Below are positions 14,605 through 24,234 of a stretch of DNA of 64,000 nucleotides, one piece after another (the stretch's first letter is position 1; each line of letters starts with the position of its first letter). A program made the translations under genes and the position numbers. The notes beneath the pieces were generated by a model. That model searched no databases. It was given only the letters and a program-made list of their open reading frames with translations, and had not been told where the DNA came from. The stretch is from JANQOZ01 sp045106555 (GTDB taxonomy: Bacteria; Pseudomonadota; Gammaproteobacteria; Xanthomonadales; SZUA-38). The stretch is from positions 1-64,000 of the forward strand of contig JBGCET010000067.1 in the NCBI GenBank assembly GCA_045106555.1, in the 5' to 3' direction.

Positions 14605-17445
14605 TCAGCGCGCAGGCTCGAAGAAAATCTCAGAGACCGCTTGAGCCTTGGCTTGCGAAGGATCAAGCTGCAGCGGCAGATAAGCATTGCCAAGCCAGGG
14701 ATAGAGCTGGTTGGCATACGCCGGGTCACCCAGCACCCCACTTTGACCGCCAGCAATAGCCTGCTGAGCGGCAGGGCCGCTAGGCAGCATGTTGCCGATG
14801 AATCGACGGGACGGACCCGACCCAAACATGAATCCATTGAGGGAGTCGCCGCGCACGTTGTGGGTAGAGGCGTCCAGCACCTGGTAACCACCCGCCCTCG
14901 AGATGCCGGGCAGTCCGTCTACTGTACTGAACCCATACAGACCGTTAGGCAAACTGAAGACATCGTTCAGCGGGTGATCCAGGACGATGCGATGCAGCTT
15001 GCCCCAGCGATAGTCCATCAGATCGGTGGAGTTACCGAAGGCTGGCGCAAATTCGTCACTGGCCAGCAGATCCAAACTTTGCCTGAGGGTCGCCAGCATC
15101 AGGAAATCTCTGGCAGCGGCCGGATTAGGAGCATCGTCATTGGTGAAAAAGTTTAGCCCGGATGCGCCAACGCCTTGGCGGGTATCGAAGGTGTCCAGCA
15201 GATTCTCCAACGCGTTAAATGCCAGCGTTCCCGGCGGCAGATTGTCGCCAAGGCCCACCGCGCTGAGGGTTGCATCGATGGTGTTCTGAATCATCAAACT
15301 GCGCCACTGGGCGTACACGGTGGCGGCCACTGAGTGGGCAATGTCCTGCTCGCTGGGCGGCATCAGGTCAAAGGGGTTATCACCGGGGTCATAGCCTTCG
15401 GTAATTCCGGTAGGCGAACTGAAGTCCCATCCCGTTAACAGCGCCGCCACTTCCTGCAGCTGGGGGTCGCTGGCAACTGCAGCCAGGTTGGGCCATGCGT
15501 CGGTGTCGCCGGCATTGGCAAACGCCGTCAGCAAATGAGGAACAATAAGCTCCGCATCCAGCATCTGGTTATTGGCCTGCCAGCTGGCCACGTCGCTGGT
15601 CGTGATTGGGTCGCCGGAGGCGATTGCTGACTGAATTAACCGATCCAGGCGTCCCTGACGATAGCTGGAATAAACACTTTGATTTAAGTAGTACAAACCA
15701 CCGCCCGGGCGAACCTGGTTGAGGGTGTTGTTATCCAGCGTTGTGCCTACCGGGTCGTTGTTGGCGTTAGCAATATAGCCAGAGGCTGGGTTAACCGACG
15801 TGGGTTGCTCAGCGATGGGCAGGATTTCGGTCGCGGTAGCTTGACTGGGCTGGGGGTTTTCCAGGGGCAACCACTCATGCATCAGGGTGCCGCTGCCGTC
15901 TCGAATAAACAGCGGTGGGATGCCACCGTCAGGGGCGTTCAGCAGCTGCAGGTCAGACCGGATTGGCACCTCAGCGGGCGTGAAGTAACCGATGTTGCCA
16001 AAGATATCGGCCACGCCCAGATTTTGCGAGCCGAAGTCGAACTTCTGCACGGCGACACCAAAGTCATCCACGTCGTGGGCTTTGCCCATGGCTTGGAAGG
16101 CCTCAACTTCAAAGGTGGGACCCGAGCCGGTGTACTGGAAGCTGATGCCCTGGGTGCCCGACAAACTCAAAATGGGCCCGTTGTTTCTGCGTGGCACTAT
16201 AAAGGTGATACCGCCGCCAGCAAGACTGACGTTCTGGCGTTCAAGATTGTCGGCAACCCCATCTAGCTGATTGGCGAAATAGCTTTGGAAGATGTAGAGG
16301 ATGCGTTCTTCTTGACCCTGGTACACCGTGTGAGTGGGTAGGCCAAGATTATTAAAGCGCAGCGTTTCGAAAAAGAAGTCGCCCTCGTCTATGGGATTGA
16401 CGGTTGCGCCCCAGCACAAGGTGGAATTACAGCCCAGCGCGATTAACGGCGCACCCGCAAAAGCCACACCGGCCACGTTCACCTGCTCCACGCCGTTGCT
16501 GTCACGCACATTGACATGAATTGGATACCACACCGCTGGCGTATCCAGCGACAGGTGGGGGTCGTTCGCAATAATGGGCGCGCCGGTGTCGGTCAGCGAG
16601 CCGGAAATCATCCAGATATTGCTGCCCTTTTCTTCCGGGCCCTGCTGCAAAATTTTGCCCAATACCGGGTTGGCCCGCATCTGGGTCAACAAACCGTTGG
16701 CCAGCTCGATGCGGTCCGGGTCCAGTGTGGGGAACGTCTTAGCCGCTGATGGGGTTTCGGTTTTCTGACCCAGTACACCAATAGAATTCAGAAATCCCGG
16801 AAGCGTGACGCGATCATCGGGCGGCGCCTGGCGAAAGGTATCTTCAAAAAACAGCGCAGTGCCGTCAAAACCCACCGCAGACCCTACCGCCTGATAGGTT
16901 CCTACCGCTACGGTCAAGTCCAGCTCTTCCAGGTCGGCCGACAGGTTGAACGCCAGCAGCTTGGCAAAGGCCAGGCTGTCCACCGGCGACCAGGGTTCTG
17001 CCTGGGTCAATTCCAGTGCGCCGTACTCGGCGGGCAGCGGGTTGCTGGCCAGCCAGGCATTAACGCCATTACTGTAAGACTGCAGCTGGGCGCGACTTGC
17101 CTGGGTGCTTGCCGCATAGGTTTGCCAGGCATCCCGGCGAAAGCCCAGGGTGCGCAGCTGAATGTCGGTACCCAGGGCCGATGCGCCGACCAGTTCGGAA
17201 ACCGTTCCGCTGGCCAGTCGACGATTGAAGTCCATCTGCCAAAAACGATCTCGGGCATGAAGATACCCCTGAACAAACGCGGCGTCTTGCTCGCTGCTGG
17301 CGGCAATACTGGGAATACCGTTGGGCGGGGTATATACCTCCACCGAAGCCGACAGGCCATCGACGCTGAGATTTTCGATGGATTGAGCGCTCACGCACAA
17401 AGGCGCGGCCAGACTGATGAGACACCAACTCAAGACTCGCTTCAT
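14605..17445 (-). CDS. Penicillin acylase family protein (Ntn hydrolase)
   Basis: This large exported amidase hydrolyses amide bonds such as acyl-homoserine lactones, beta-lactam side chains or other N-acyl compounds; the substrate is not evident. A signal peptide is cleaved near VSA-20. The precursor is expected to self-cleave before Ser275 in KGSNIW, giving alpha and beta chains, with Ser275 as the N-terminal nucleophile. NDPHLSLDTPAVWYPIHV and GCNSTLCWGATVNPIDEGDFF are beta-chain motifs of the family. The chosen ATG at 17445 follows GGGAGGG at 5 bases; the frame continues to 17580 through sequence that looks non-coding. It gives 946 residues, longer than the roughly 800 common in the family. 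Confidence 0.85.
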   Translation of the reverse strand: MKRVLSWCLISLAAPLCVSAQSIENLSVDGLSASVEVYTPPNGIPSIAASSEQDAAFVQGYLHARDRFWQMDFNRRLASGTVSELVGASALGTDIQLRTLGFRRDAWQTYAASTQASRAQLQSYSNGVNAWLASNPLPAEYGALELTQAEPWSPVDSLAFAKLLAFNLSADLEELDLTVAVGTYQAVGSAVGFDGTALFFEDTFRQAPPDDRVTLPGFLNSIGVLGQKTETPSAAKTFPTLDPDRIELANGLLTQMRANPVLGKILQQGPEEKGSNIWMISGSLTDTGAPIIANDPHLSLDTPAVWYPIHVNVRDSNGVEQVNVAGVAFAGAPLIALGCNSTLCWGATVNPIDEGDFFFETLRFNNLGLPTHTVYQGQEERILYIFQSYFANQLDGVADNLERQNVSLAGGGITFIVPRRNNGPILSLSGTQGISFQYTGSGPTFEVEAFQAMGKAHDVDDFGVAVQKFDFGSQNLGVADIFGNIGYFTPAEVPIRSDLQLLNAPDGGIPPLFIRDGSGTLMHEWLPLENPQPSQATATEILPIAEQPTSVNPASGYIANANNDPVGTTLDNNTLNQVRPGGGLYYLNQSVYSSYRQGRLDRLIQSAIASGDPITTSDVASWQANNQMLDAELIVPHLLTAFANAGDTDAWPNLAAVASDPQLQEVAALLTGWDFSSPTGITEGYDPGDNPFDLMPPSEQDIAHSVAATVYAQWRSLMIQNTIDATLSAVGLGDNLPPGTLAFNALENLLDTFDTRQGVGASGLNFFTNDDAPNPAAARDFLMLATLRQSLDLLASDEFAPAFGNSTDLMDYRWGKLHRIVLDHPLNDVFSLPNGLYGFSTVDGLPGISRAGGYQVLDASTHNVRGDSLNGFMFGSGPSRRFIGNMLPSGPAAQQAIAGGQSGVLGDPAYANQLYPWLGNAYLPLQLDPSQAKAQAVSEIFFEPAR

Positions 17446-17564
17446 TTTGACCCTCCCAGGTCTTTCCAAACAGGGTGCCGGTGGGCGGCGAGTCGGCAGT
17501 ATATCAAAAGGGGTTGTGGGGCTTTTCGGTATCTGGTGGTGTGACCGGTCTCGAGGCTTCGATC

Positions 17565-17655
17565 CGAGGCTGCAAAGCAATTCGCTCCTGTGATCGGATG
17601 ACTCCCTTCGGTCCGTTTTACTCCGATCACAGGAGCGAATTGCTTTGCAGCCTCG
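17565..17655. repeat. Perfect 34-bp inverted repeat with 23-base loop
   Basis: Bases 17565-17598 are the exact reverse complement of 17622-17655, separated by 23 bases. The arm includes GGCTGCAAAGCAATTCGC and GGAGCGAATTGC on the other side. It lies 8 bases past the stop codon of the DUF423 gene and upstream of the acylase gene, both on the minus strand. No T-run follows, so it is not a standard intrinsic terminator. It could end transcription, stabilise the upstream mRNA, or be a REP/MITE-type mobile repeat; the GGAGCGAATT core resembles pseudomonad REP sequences. Confidence 0.85.
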
Positions 17656-17662
17656 AACTGGG

Positions 17663-18013
17663 CTATGAACGGAGGGCGGAAATCGCCAGGGCCAACCAGC
17701 TTAGAATCAGGATGCTGCCACCGGCGGGGGCTAGGCGAGGCCCGCTCAGGCCCAGGCTTGAGAGGTACAGCGCGCCGCAGAACAGGGCTGTACCAACGAC
17801 AAAACCCAGCATGACAAGCTGGCGAGCCGTGCCCGTTTCCGGGGTCAGGGTCAGGCTCATGGCGACCAGAACAACCGCGTGGATCAAGTGGTAGCGGTTA
17901 GCCAGGTCAAATTGCTCCGGTTTGACAACGGTAAGCAGGTGAGCGCCCAGGGCGCCCAGAGCGACGCCGATACACCCTATGCCTGCGCTTACAGCCAGCC
18001 AGGGATTGGCCAT
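17663..18013 (-). CDS. DUF423 (YgdD-like) inner membrane protein
   Basis: The 116-aa protein has four membrane segments and the family's N-terminal signature (GIGCIGVALGALGAHLL...RYHLIHAVVLVAM). DUF423 proteins are found in the inner membrane across proteobacteria; their role is unknown. The ATG overlaps the stop codon of the DUF4340 gene by one base (18013), so it is probably the last gene of the ABC exporter operon above it, though function may be unrelated. The inverted repeat at 17565-17655 follows directly. Confidence 0.88.
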   Translation of the reverse strand: MANPWLAVSAGIGCIGVALGALGAHLLTVVKPEQFDLANRYHLIHAVVLVAMSLTLTPETGTARQLVMLGFVVGTALFCGALYLSSLGLSGPRLAPAGGSILILSWLALAISALRS

Positions 18014-19209
18014 CAGCCTTCCGCTTCGCTGCCGTCGTCCGTGCCGTCATCTAGCGGTTTGAGCAAGTCCTCCAGGCTCTTGCTGAGGTTGCCGTGCTTG
18101 TAAGAGGGAATTTCAAACACCCAGCCATTAACCAACGGCGCCAAGTCTGCAGCTTCCTGTTTGGCGCTATCGGCAGCGGCCACCCGGGCGGCTTTTTCGG
18201 CGGCGTCGGCGGCGGCCTGAGCCATTTCCGGGCTTTCAAAATTGCCGTCTTCATCAGCGTCTGGGGTAGATGCTTCCAAGCCGCCTTCATCCAGCGCCGG
18301 CGCAGGAATATCTTCGTTTGCCAGAGCATCATCAAACGCCACATCCAGCATCAGATAAAACTTGTCGTCCCGAGCAAAGGTACGGGTACCAATGCGCAAG
18401 CCATCAAAGGTCTCGAAGGTACCCTGCACGATCTCCAGTTGTTGAAAACTCTCGCTGGAAGATGGCGCAACCTCGTCAAAGCGCAGGCCAGCGACGGCGC
18501 TGGCAATGGAGTTGCCGGCACTGGGCGACAACACCTCACGACCTTCCGGTACGTTGGTCACGTCAAAGTTCGGCGCGTCCGGCGTCGCCTTGGACAATGC
18601 AATTTTGTCGCCACTGCTATGCACCAGCGTCACTCGGCGAATCCGGTTGGCAGGCAGATCCAGCACGTCTTTTTTCAACCAGTCTTTCGGGTTCGCGCTG
18701 AAGCGCAAGTCGCCACTGGCCAGCCAGCTTTGTGCCTGGTCGGCAAACCGAACGTAAGTGCCTGAGCGGGCGTTTGCCCGCTTGCCCACCAGCAATTGAA
18801 ACGACTGCTCTCCCGTTACGTCCACCTTCAGGTTTTGGTCGTCGCCATCGTTCTCTGACAGGTCAGACACACCCAATTGGACGTAGCGCTCAGGATTGGT
18901 AGTTTTGCCTTCCAGGCGGCGAGACTCCACCAGCGCCAGCAGCTTTTTTCGCAGCGCGCTGATGTCGGCGCGGTACCCACTGCGCTCAGCAACGCTCCAT
19001 ACGCCGCCGGCTCGGCTCAATGTAACCTGCTGCGCTCCATCGGTTACGCTCACTGCGGTCACCGCGTTGACTGAATCTGCCAGCCCGTCCACTAACGCAC
19101 CACCGCTGCTGGCCTGCTCAGCGGGTGCCTGACGTCCGGACAAAACCACGGCAATGCCGACGGCAACAACGGCCGCAACGGCCAGTAACAATAGTCGGTT
19201 CTTATTCAT
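18013..19209 (-). CDS. DUF4340 domain protein of a Gld-type ABC system
   Basis: The protein has one N-terminal membrane anchor (LLLLAVAAVVAVGIAVVL) and a long periplasmic beta-rich region with repeated DUF4340-like units (VTLSRAGGVWSVAERSGYRADISALRKKLLALVESRRLEGKT). Genes of this family sit next to gldA/gldF/gldG-like ABC genes in many gammaproteobacteria that do not glide, as here. It overlaps the GldG-like gene by 4 bases. The C-terminal region is rich in Asp, Glu and Ala (about 305-365). It is probably an accessory periplasmic subunit; the transported substrate is unknown. Confidence 0.82.
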   Translation of the reverse strand: MNKNRLLLLAVAAVVAVGIAVVLSGRQAPAEQASSGGALVDGLADSVNAVTAVSVTDGAQQVTLSRAGGVWSVAERSGYRADISALRKKLLALVESRRLEGKTTNPERYVQLGVSDLSENDGDDQNLKVDVTGEQSFQLLVGKRANARSGTYVRFADQAQSWLASGDLRFSANPKDWLKKDVLDLPANRIRRVTLVHSSGDKIALSKATPDAPNFDVTNVPEGREVLSPSAGNSIASAVAGLRFDEVAPSSSESFQQLEIVQGTFETFDGLRIGTRTFARDDKFYLMLDVAFDDALANEDIPAPALDEGGLEASTPDADEDGNFESPEMAQAAADAAEKAARVAAADSAKQEAADLAPLVNGWVFEIPSYKHGNLSKSLEDLLKPLDDGTDDGSEAEG

Positions 19210-21128
19210 CGGTTTGCCTCCTCACGACGGCGAGTTCTGCGCCAGGCAATCGTTAGCGCAAACAACGTAACCAACAGCGGCACCAGACCAATATTAATCA
19301 CCTTCAGCCAGCCGCCCAGGCGTTCGATATCGCCGCGCAGGTTGCTCTGCACTCCGCGCAACTCCTGGCGAATTCGTATGCGCTCGTCTTGAAACTGAGC
19401 GAGCTCTGTCTGCTGCTCCGCAGTCAAAATAAGTGGATTATTGTCATCGCGTCCGGCCTGCAACTCGGTGAGCTTGCGCTCAGTTTCCTGCAGGCGCTGT
19501 TCGAGCTGTTGCTCGGTGGCCTGATAGCGCTCTTCAGCTTGGCGCTGCAGCGCCTGCACACGAGTGAATGGACGCTGTGAGGTAGCCCGACCCCGGATGC
19601 TGATCAGGTCGCTGCTGCCAGTGAGGCTGTCCAGCGAGTTAATGACAAAATCGCCGTTATTGGCGAAGGCATTGATCAGGCGTTGGCCCAGAAAGTTTTG
19701 CACCTGAGCCCACAGGCGGTCACTGAGGATATCGGTGTCAGCCACCACCAGGATGTCGTTAGGCACCTCGCTGGCGCCAACATGCTCACCCACAAATGGA
19801 TCAATAGGAGGCTGGCCTTCTGCGACAACCGGGATTTCCGGCGCTCCGTCGGCAAAGGCGCTGGTGAACGTGCCGCGGACCCGTGCCGCAATGGTAAACG
19901 CCTCGGTGGTGGGTACAAATCCATTCAACAGCGATGCCGGGTCGGTCATAAACTTCACCCGGTCGCTTGAAACGCTCATGCTGTCAGTGCTGGTGGTCAG
20001 CAGCGGCACAAACTCGATATCGGAATCCGGCAATGCGGCGATGTGGCCTGCCTGAGATACGTTAATCGTATCCAACTGGGCCAGCGTTACGTCATCGCTG
20101 TTCATGCCGCCGGCATCTATCGACAAGATACCGATATGGCGCACCGGTCGACTCCCCTGGCCGGTCGATACCTGCAGGCCATAGGTGCGGTCCAGCGCAA
20201 TCTGGCCGACGCCATAGTCAACGCCCCAGTTTTCCAGCAGGCGCTTCAGGTCGGAGGAGCGATCGGCAAACATGGCGGCTTGCGGATTGGTTTGCGCGTC
20301 CGCTGGAATGTCCATCTCAGACAGAGGATCCACAAATACCGCCAGCTTGCCGCCACGCATCACAAACTGATCCAGGGCGTATTCGGTAACCTCGGGCAGG
20401 TTTTTCGGATGCACCACCGCCAACACGTCAATATCCGGATCGATGTTGCTGGCCGTGGGCGACACGCTGCGAACATCAAATAGCTGTTCAATCTGCTGCG
20501 TGACTATCCAGGGTTCGCGCATCTGCCGGGTAGCGGCATCAAACCCTCGATTGATCGGTAGCGAGCTCATTACACCAATAACCGGGCGATCGAATTGGTT
20601 CAGATTGTAGACCAGCTTGGCCAGGTCGTACTCCAGGAAAGCCTCTTTGCCTGGATCAAAGAAAGGAATCACTTCCCTACCCTCAACCGCATTGGTCGCC
20701 ACCAATCCAAAGAAGAACGTGTCGCCAGCGGCATTGGCCGGGAACCCGCTTAAACCTGCCGTGCTGGCAGCATCTTCCGCTTCGGAGAACGGCAGCGGGT
20801 CAATGACCTGCAAATTGATATTGCCGCCGGCATCGCTGGCAAACTCGGTCAGCATATCCCGCACCCTGCGGTTGTAATCCCGGTAGCTGGTCAGGCCCGG
20901 TACGTCTTTGCTCACCGAATCGGAAAAATACAAATACAGATTCAGTGGCTCGTCGATCTCTGCCAGAATATTGCGAGTGCCATCAGACACCGAGTACAGG
21001 TTGTTTTCTGTCAGATCGAAGCGGGCTCCTCTGAGCACCAGCGACAGTAAAAACACCAGCGCCACAAACAGCACCGCCAGCACCAACAGCGCACCCGCGC
21101 CATAATTTCGTTTAGCCTGCTGAGACAT
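19206..21128 (-). CDS. GldG-family ABC transporter auxiliary protein
   Basis: This 640-aa protein matches the ABC-type uncharacterised transport system (GldG) family: an N-terminal membrane segment (GALLVLAVLFVALVFLLSLVL), a large periplasmic domain with RFDLTENNLYSVSDGTRNILAEIDEPLNLYLYFSDS, a coiled-coil stretch (about 530-610), and a C-terminal membrane helix (WLKVINIGLVPLLVTLFALTIAW). It stands between the permease and DUF4340 genes, spacing 2 bases and 4-base overlap. Such proteins form the periplasmic part of the Gld-like exporter. In Bacteroidetes the relatives are needed for gliding, but here the function is not known. Confidence 0.88.
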   Translation of the reverse strand: MSQQAKRNYGAGALLVLAVLFVALVFLLSLVLRGARFDLTENNLYSVSDGTRNILAEIDEPLNLYLYFSDSVSKDVPGLTSYRDYNRRVRDMLTEFASDAGGNINLQVIDPLPFSEAEDAASTAGLSGFPANAAGDTFFFGLVATNAVEGREVIPFFDPGKEAFLEYDLAKLVYNLNQFDRPVIGVMSSLPINRGFDAATRQMREPWIVTQQIEQLFDVRSVSPTASNIDPDIDVLAVVHPKNLPEVTEYALDQFVMRGGKLAVFVDPLSEMDIPADAQTNPQAAMFADRSSDLKRLLENWGVDYGVGQIALDRTYGLQVSTGQGSRPVRHIGILSIDAGGMNSDDVTLAQLDTINVSQAGHIAALPDSDIEFVPLLTTSTDSMSVSSDRVKFMTDPASLLNGFVPTTEAFTIAARVRGTFTSAFADGAPEIPVVAEGQPPIDPFVGEHVGASEVPNDILVVADTDILSDRLWAQVQNFLGQRLINAFANNGDFVINSLDSLTGSSDLISIRGRATSQRPFTRVQALQRQAEERYQATEQQLEQRLQETERKLTELQAGRDDNNPLILTAEQQTELAQFQDERIRIRQELRGVQSNLRGDIERLGGWLKVINIGLVPLLVTLFALTIAWRRTRRREEANR

Positions 21129-21130
21129 GG

Positions 21131-21868
21131 TTAATCTGCCTTCTTGAGATCAATCACGATGGCGTTGGCAGCCAGCCAGAACGCTATCACCAGTAGAAAA
21201 AAGCCAATATCGCGAAGGTCTAAAACGCCTTTTGCGATCGCGTCAAAGTGGGTAGAGAAACTTAGTCCCGCCAGCGCGTCGACCAGCGGCGCCGGCGCCC
21301 AACCACGGAAAAAGTCAATGACGCCAGATAATCCAAACAACAGAAAGGCGAAACACACCACCACCGTCAGGATGAAGGCCACGACCTGGTTACGGGTTGT
21401 GGCAGAGATGCATGAACCGATGGCAAGAAACCCGCCGGCCATCAGGAAACTGCCTACGTAGCCTGCCAGGATGACGCCGTTGTCCGGCTCGCCCAGGTAA
21501 TTGACGCTGATCCACACCGGAAAGGTCAGTGCCAGAGCAAGCCCGCAAAATGCCCAGGCCGCCAGGAACTTGCCGATAACCGCCTGCAACATGCTCACTG
21601 GGAGGGTTAACAACAGCTCTATGGTGCCGCTTTTTCGTTCCTCTGCCCAAAGTCGCATCGAGATCGCTGGCACCAAAAACAGGTACAGCCAGGGGTGGAA
21701 GTTGAAAAACGGCCCGTAGAGATCCGCTTGTCCGCTCTCAAACAGGCGGCCAAACCCCCAGGTGAACCAACCCATCAGCAGCAGAAAAATGACAATAAAT
21801 ACATAAGCCACCGGAGTCGCAAAGTAACTGGCCATTTCACGGCGAAAAATGTTCATCGTTTGACTCAT
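21131..21868 (-). CDS. ABC transporter permease (GldF/ABC-2 type)
   Basis: The 245-aa inner membrane protein has six predicted membrane segments and the ABC-2 signature region (RLWAEERKSGTIELLLTLPVSMLQAVIGKF), the coupling segment common to GldF and similar exporters. It overlaps the ATPase gene by 4 bases and lies 2 bases before the GldG-like gene, so the four-gene order is ATPase, permease, GldG, DUF4340. It most likely forms the channel of an exporter with the neighbouring ATPase. Confidence 0.9.
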   Translation of the reverse strand: MSQTMNIFRREMASYFATPVAYVFIVIFLLLMGWFTWGFGRLFESGQADLYGPFFNFHPWLYLFLVPAISMRLWAEERKSGTIELLLTLPVSMLQAVIGKFLAAWAFCGLALALTFPVWISVNYLGEPDNGVILAGYVGSFLMAGGFLAIGSCISATTRNQVVAFILTVVVCFAFLLFGLSGVIDFFRGWAPAPLVDALAGLSFSTHFDAIAKGVLDLRDIGFFLLVIAFWLAANAIVIDLKKAD

Positions 21869-22827
21869 GACTGCGCCTCCCCTGCGTGACCGACATCAGT
21901 GACTGAATCGTTTCCGAGCGTAATTTGGCGAAAGACTTCGTCCAGCCTCCCTCGCTCCACCGTTAACTCATCCACCGGCCAGCCTTGCGTTCGAGCAAGT
22001 TCAGAAATTGCGGCAAACGGAGAACTGCCGCTGCGGGGGACAGCCACCAAGCGTCCGGACTGTCGTTCGACGTCCACGTGAGTCACCTCTGGCAATCGGC
22101 TGATATGTTCTACCGCCGCATCCAGCTCTGAGGTCGAGAGGCGCACGGCGTTGTGGTACCGGGATTTGGCTTCCAATTCCTGGGGGCTGGCATCGGCCAG
22201 CAGCCGCCCACGCGCAATAATGATGGCCCGGTCACACACGGCCTCTACCTCTTCCAAAATGTGGGTAGACACCACAACAATTTTGTCTTTTGCCAGTGCG
22301 CCGATCAGCTCTCGCACTTCGTGTTTTTGATTGGGATCCAAGCCGTCGGTGGGCTCGTCGAGAATCAGCACCTTAGGATCGTGAAGAATGGCCTGGGCCA
22401 GCCCCACCCGACGCCGGAACCCTTTGGAAAGGGTCTCAATGGACTGGTGCAGAACCCGTCCCAGCTGCAGTTGGTCAATAACCTTCCCCTGGCGCTCGCG
22501 GCGGGCTGTGCCGCTCATCTCGCGCACGTCCGCCACAAAATCCAGGAACTGCTGCGGCGTCATTTCGCCGTACCCTGGCGCGCCTTCGGGCAGATAGCCC
22601 ATGCAACGTTTGGCCTCCAGCGGATGGGACTCAATGTCGTGGCCGCAAACCGTGACGCTACCGGCGGTGGGCGTCAGGAATCCACAGATCATCTTCATGG
22701 TGGTGGACTTACCCGCGCCGTTGGGACCCAGAAAACCCAACACCTGGCCTTCGGGAACCTGAAAGGACAGGTCACGGACGGCGGTCAACGACCCAAAATC
22801 TTTTCTCAGATCTTTAATTTCAATCAT
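21865..22827 (-). CDS. ABC transporter ATP-binding protein (GldA-like)
   Basis: This nucleotide-binding subunit has Walker A (GFLGPNGAGKSTT), Q-loop, a GldA/ABC-2 type signature (LSKGFRRRVGLAQAI), Walker B (LILDEPTDGLDPNQ) and the switch His (VVVSTHILEEVEAV). The 320 residues include a C-terminal extension typical of ABC-2 exporters. It is the first gene of the minus-strand operon; upstream 22828-23098 is non-coding (271 bases) and must hold the promoter, but I could not pick a convincing -35/-10. The ribosome site is weak. Confidence 0.93.
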   Translation of the reverse strand: MIEIKDLRKDFGSLTAVRDLSFQVPEGQVLGFLGPNGAGKSTTMKMICGFLTPTAGSVTVCGHDIESHPLEAKRCMGYLPEGAPGYGEMTPQQFLDFVADVREMSGTARRERQGKVIDQLQLGRVLHQSIETLSKGFRRRVGLAQAILHDPKVLILDEPTDGLDPNQKHEVRELIGALAKDKIVVVSTHILEEVEAVCDRAIIIARGRLLADASPQELEAKSRYHNAVRLSTSELDAAVEHISRLPEVTHVDVERQSGRLVAVPRSGSSPFAAISELARTQGWPVDELTVERGRLDEVFRQITLGNDSVTDVGHAGEAQS

Positions 22828-23098
22828 GTTTTTTATTTCTTGCGAAAGTGAGCCAAAGAGTGAGCAAGGCGATCCAAAAGCTCGCCCCTGCGGAGGCGCA
22901 TTTTTATCGGAATTGCCCCAGTTTTCAAGCGCCCGTTATCGCAGGACACTTCTAATGGCGATAAGACTGGGAGTCTTGGGGAAAGTTCCCAACATTTACC
23001 ACCCGGCCGGTAACCCCAGACAAGGAAAGCTGGGGCACGGACAGCTCTTCACCCTATGGACAGAGCTCTGTCGCTGTGGAACCGCGATTCTCGATTAA

Positions 23099-24010
23099 CT
23101 AGTCGAGAACAAAGTTGAGCCGGATCTGCGTCGTTATCGGTTCGTCGACGCCAGCCAGTGAGGGGGGCTGATAACGCCATTGCCGGGCTGCGCGCCGGGC
23201 CGCCGAGTCAAACAGCATTCGTGGCTGCGATTCAACGACCGATACGCGGCTCACTTTGCCGTCAGGGTCGATGGTGAGCTGAAGATCCACCCAACCTTCT
23301 TCTCCCAGCCGGGCGGCCTTTTTCGGGTAGTCCGGTGCAATCGTTTGAGTACGCACCAGCTTGAGGCTCGATTCTGCGGGTTTCTGTGGCTTGGCCAGCG
23401 AACTCACAGGCGCTGGCGTGCTGATTGACGCCACTGACTGTTCTGGCACAACTGTCGCCGCTTCCTGCACGGCATCCAGTTCTTGCTGCGCATCATTTGC
23501 AGCGGTTTCCGCATCAGGATTACCCGCTAAAGACCCCTGGGACACAGTGGCAGGGTCATCATTCGAATTTTCCACCTCAATATCGGCCAAGGAGTCGACC
23601 GGGTTGTCCCCTGGCGCATCTGTTTCCGGGCCCGGCTGCATGCTCGTCGCTTCCACTGCCAACGCCTCTGAGGAGTCAGATGACTGAGATTCGACCTTGC
23701 CAGGGTCAGCGGCCTGCGGTACCAGCAACGAAGCTGACGCCGATTGCGTTGTGCCTAACTCTGGCTGAACCGACACCATGTCTGGCGTTGAGTCCACCGG
23801 CTCGTTAGCGGGAGCAAACCCCATGGGCTTACCGAATAACGAATCACGGTCGATTTCGAACGACATTTCCGGCGCCCCTACCTCTGGCGGCGCATCGACG
23901 CGCTCCGGCCGCTCAGCTGCCGAACGCCAAGACGGCGCGCTTTGGCTCATCACCAGTGGATGAACGCCACCAATAAGGAAAAACGCCGCAAAAAGGGCCT
24001 TATTGTTCAC
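23099..24010 (-). CDS. TonB-family energy transducer-like protein
   Basis: The C-terminal 80 residues form a TonB domain (IAPDYPKKAARLGEEGWVDLQLTIDPDGKVSRVSVVESQPRMLFDSAARRAARQWRYQPPSLAG), ending with a strand (TQIRLNFVLD). The N-terminus has a hydrophobic segment (ALFAAFFLIGGVHPLVM) that may be a signal anchor. The middle (about 35-205) is low complexity, rich in Pro, Glu, Ala, Ser and Asp, and acidic rather than the Pro-Lys/Pro-Glu repeats of classical TonB. No exbB or exbD lies nearby. It may link to outer membrane receptors, or serve a TonB-like role in another envelope machine. Confidence 0.75.
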   Translation of the reverse strand: MNNKALFAAFFLIGGVHPLVMSQSAPSWRSAAERPERVDAPPEVGAPEMSFEIDRDSLFGKPMGFAPANEPVDSTPDMVSVQPELGTTQSASASLLVPQAADPGKVESQSSDSSEALAVEATSMQPGPETDAPGDNPVDSLADIEVENSNDDPATVSQGSLAGNPDAETAANDAQQELDAVQEAATVVPEQSVASISTPAPVSSLAKPQKPAESSLKLVRTQTIAPDYPKKAARLGEEGWVDLQLTIDPDGKVSRVSVVESQPRMLFDSAARRAARQWRYQPPSLAGVDEPITTQIRLNFVLD

Positions 24011-24234
24011 TGATGCACACCCCCCAAGGTTGTGATCAAACTACGGACTGGAATGTTGGTTTACCCCTCGATCGGCGGCAAAACCGTGACACAGATCACA
24101 CTTTAATGCGGGGCGTCAATTTATTGACGTAAGCAGTTGATTTGTCACTTCTGGTTTACAATTTTTCACACTCATTTACAGGTAATGTCTGACCATGCGC
24201 GCCCCCTTCCGATGGATTTGCGCAACGCGCTAGA

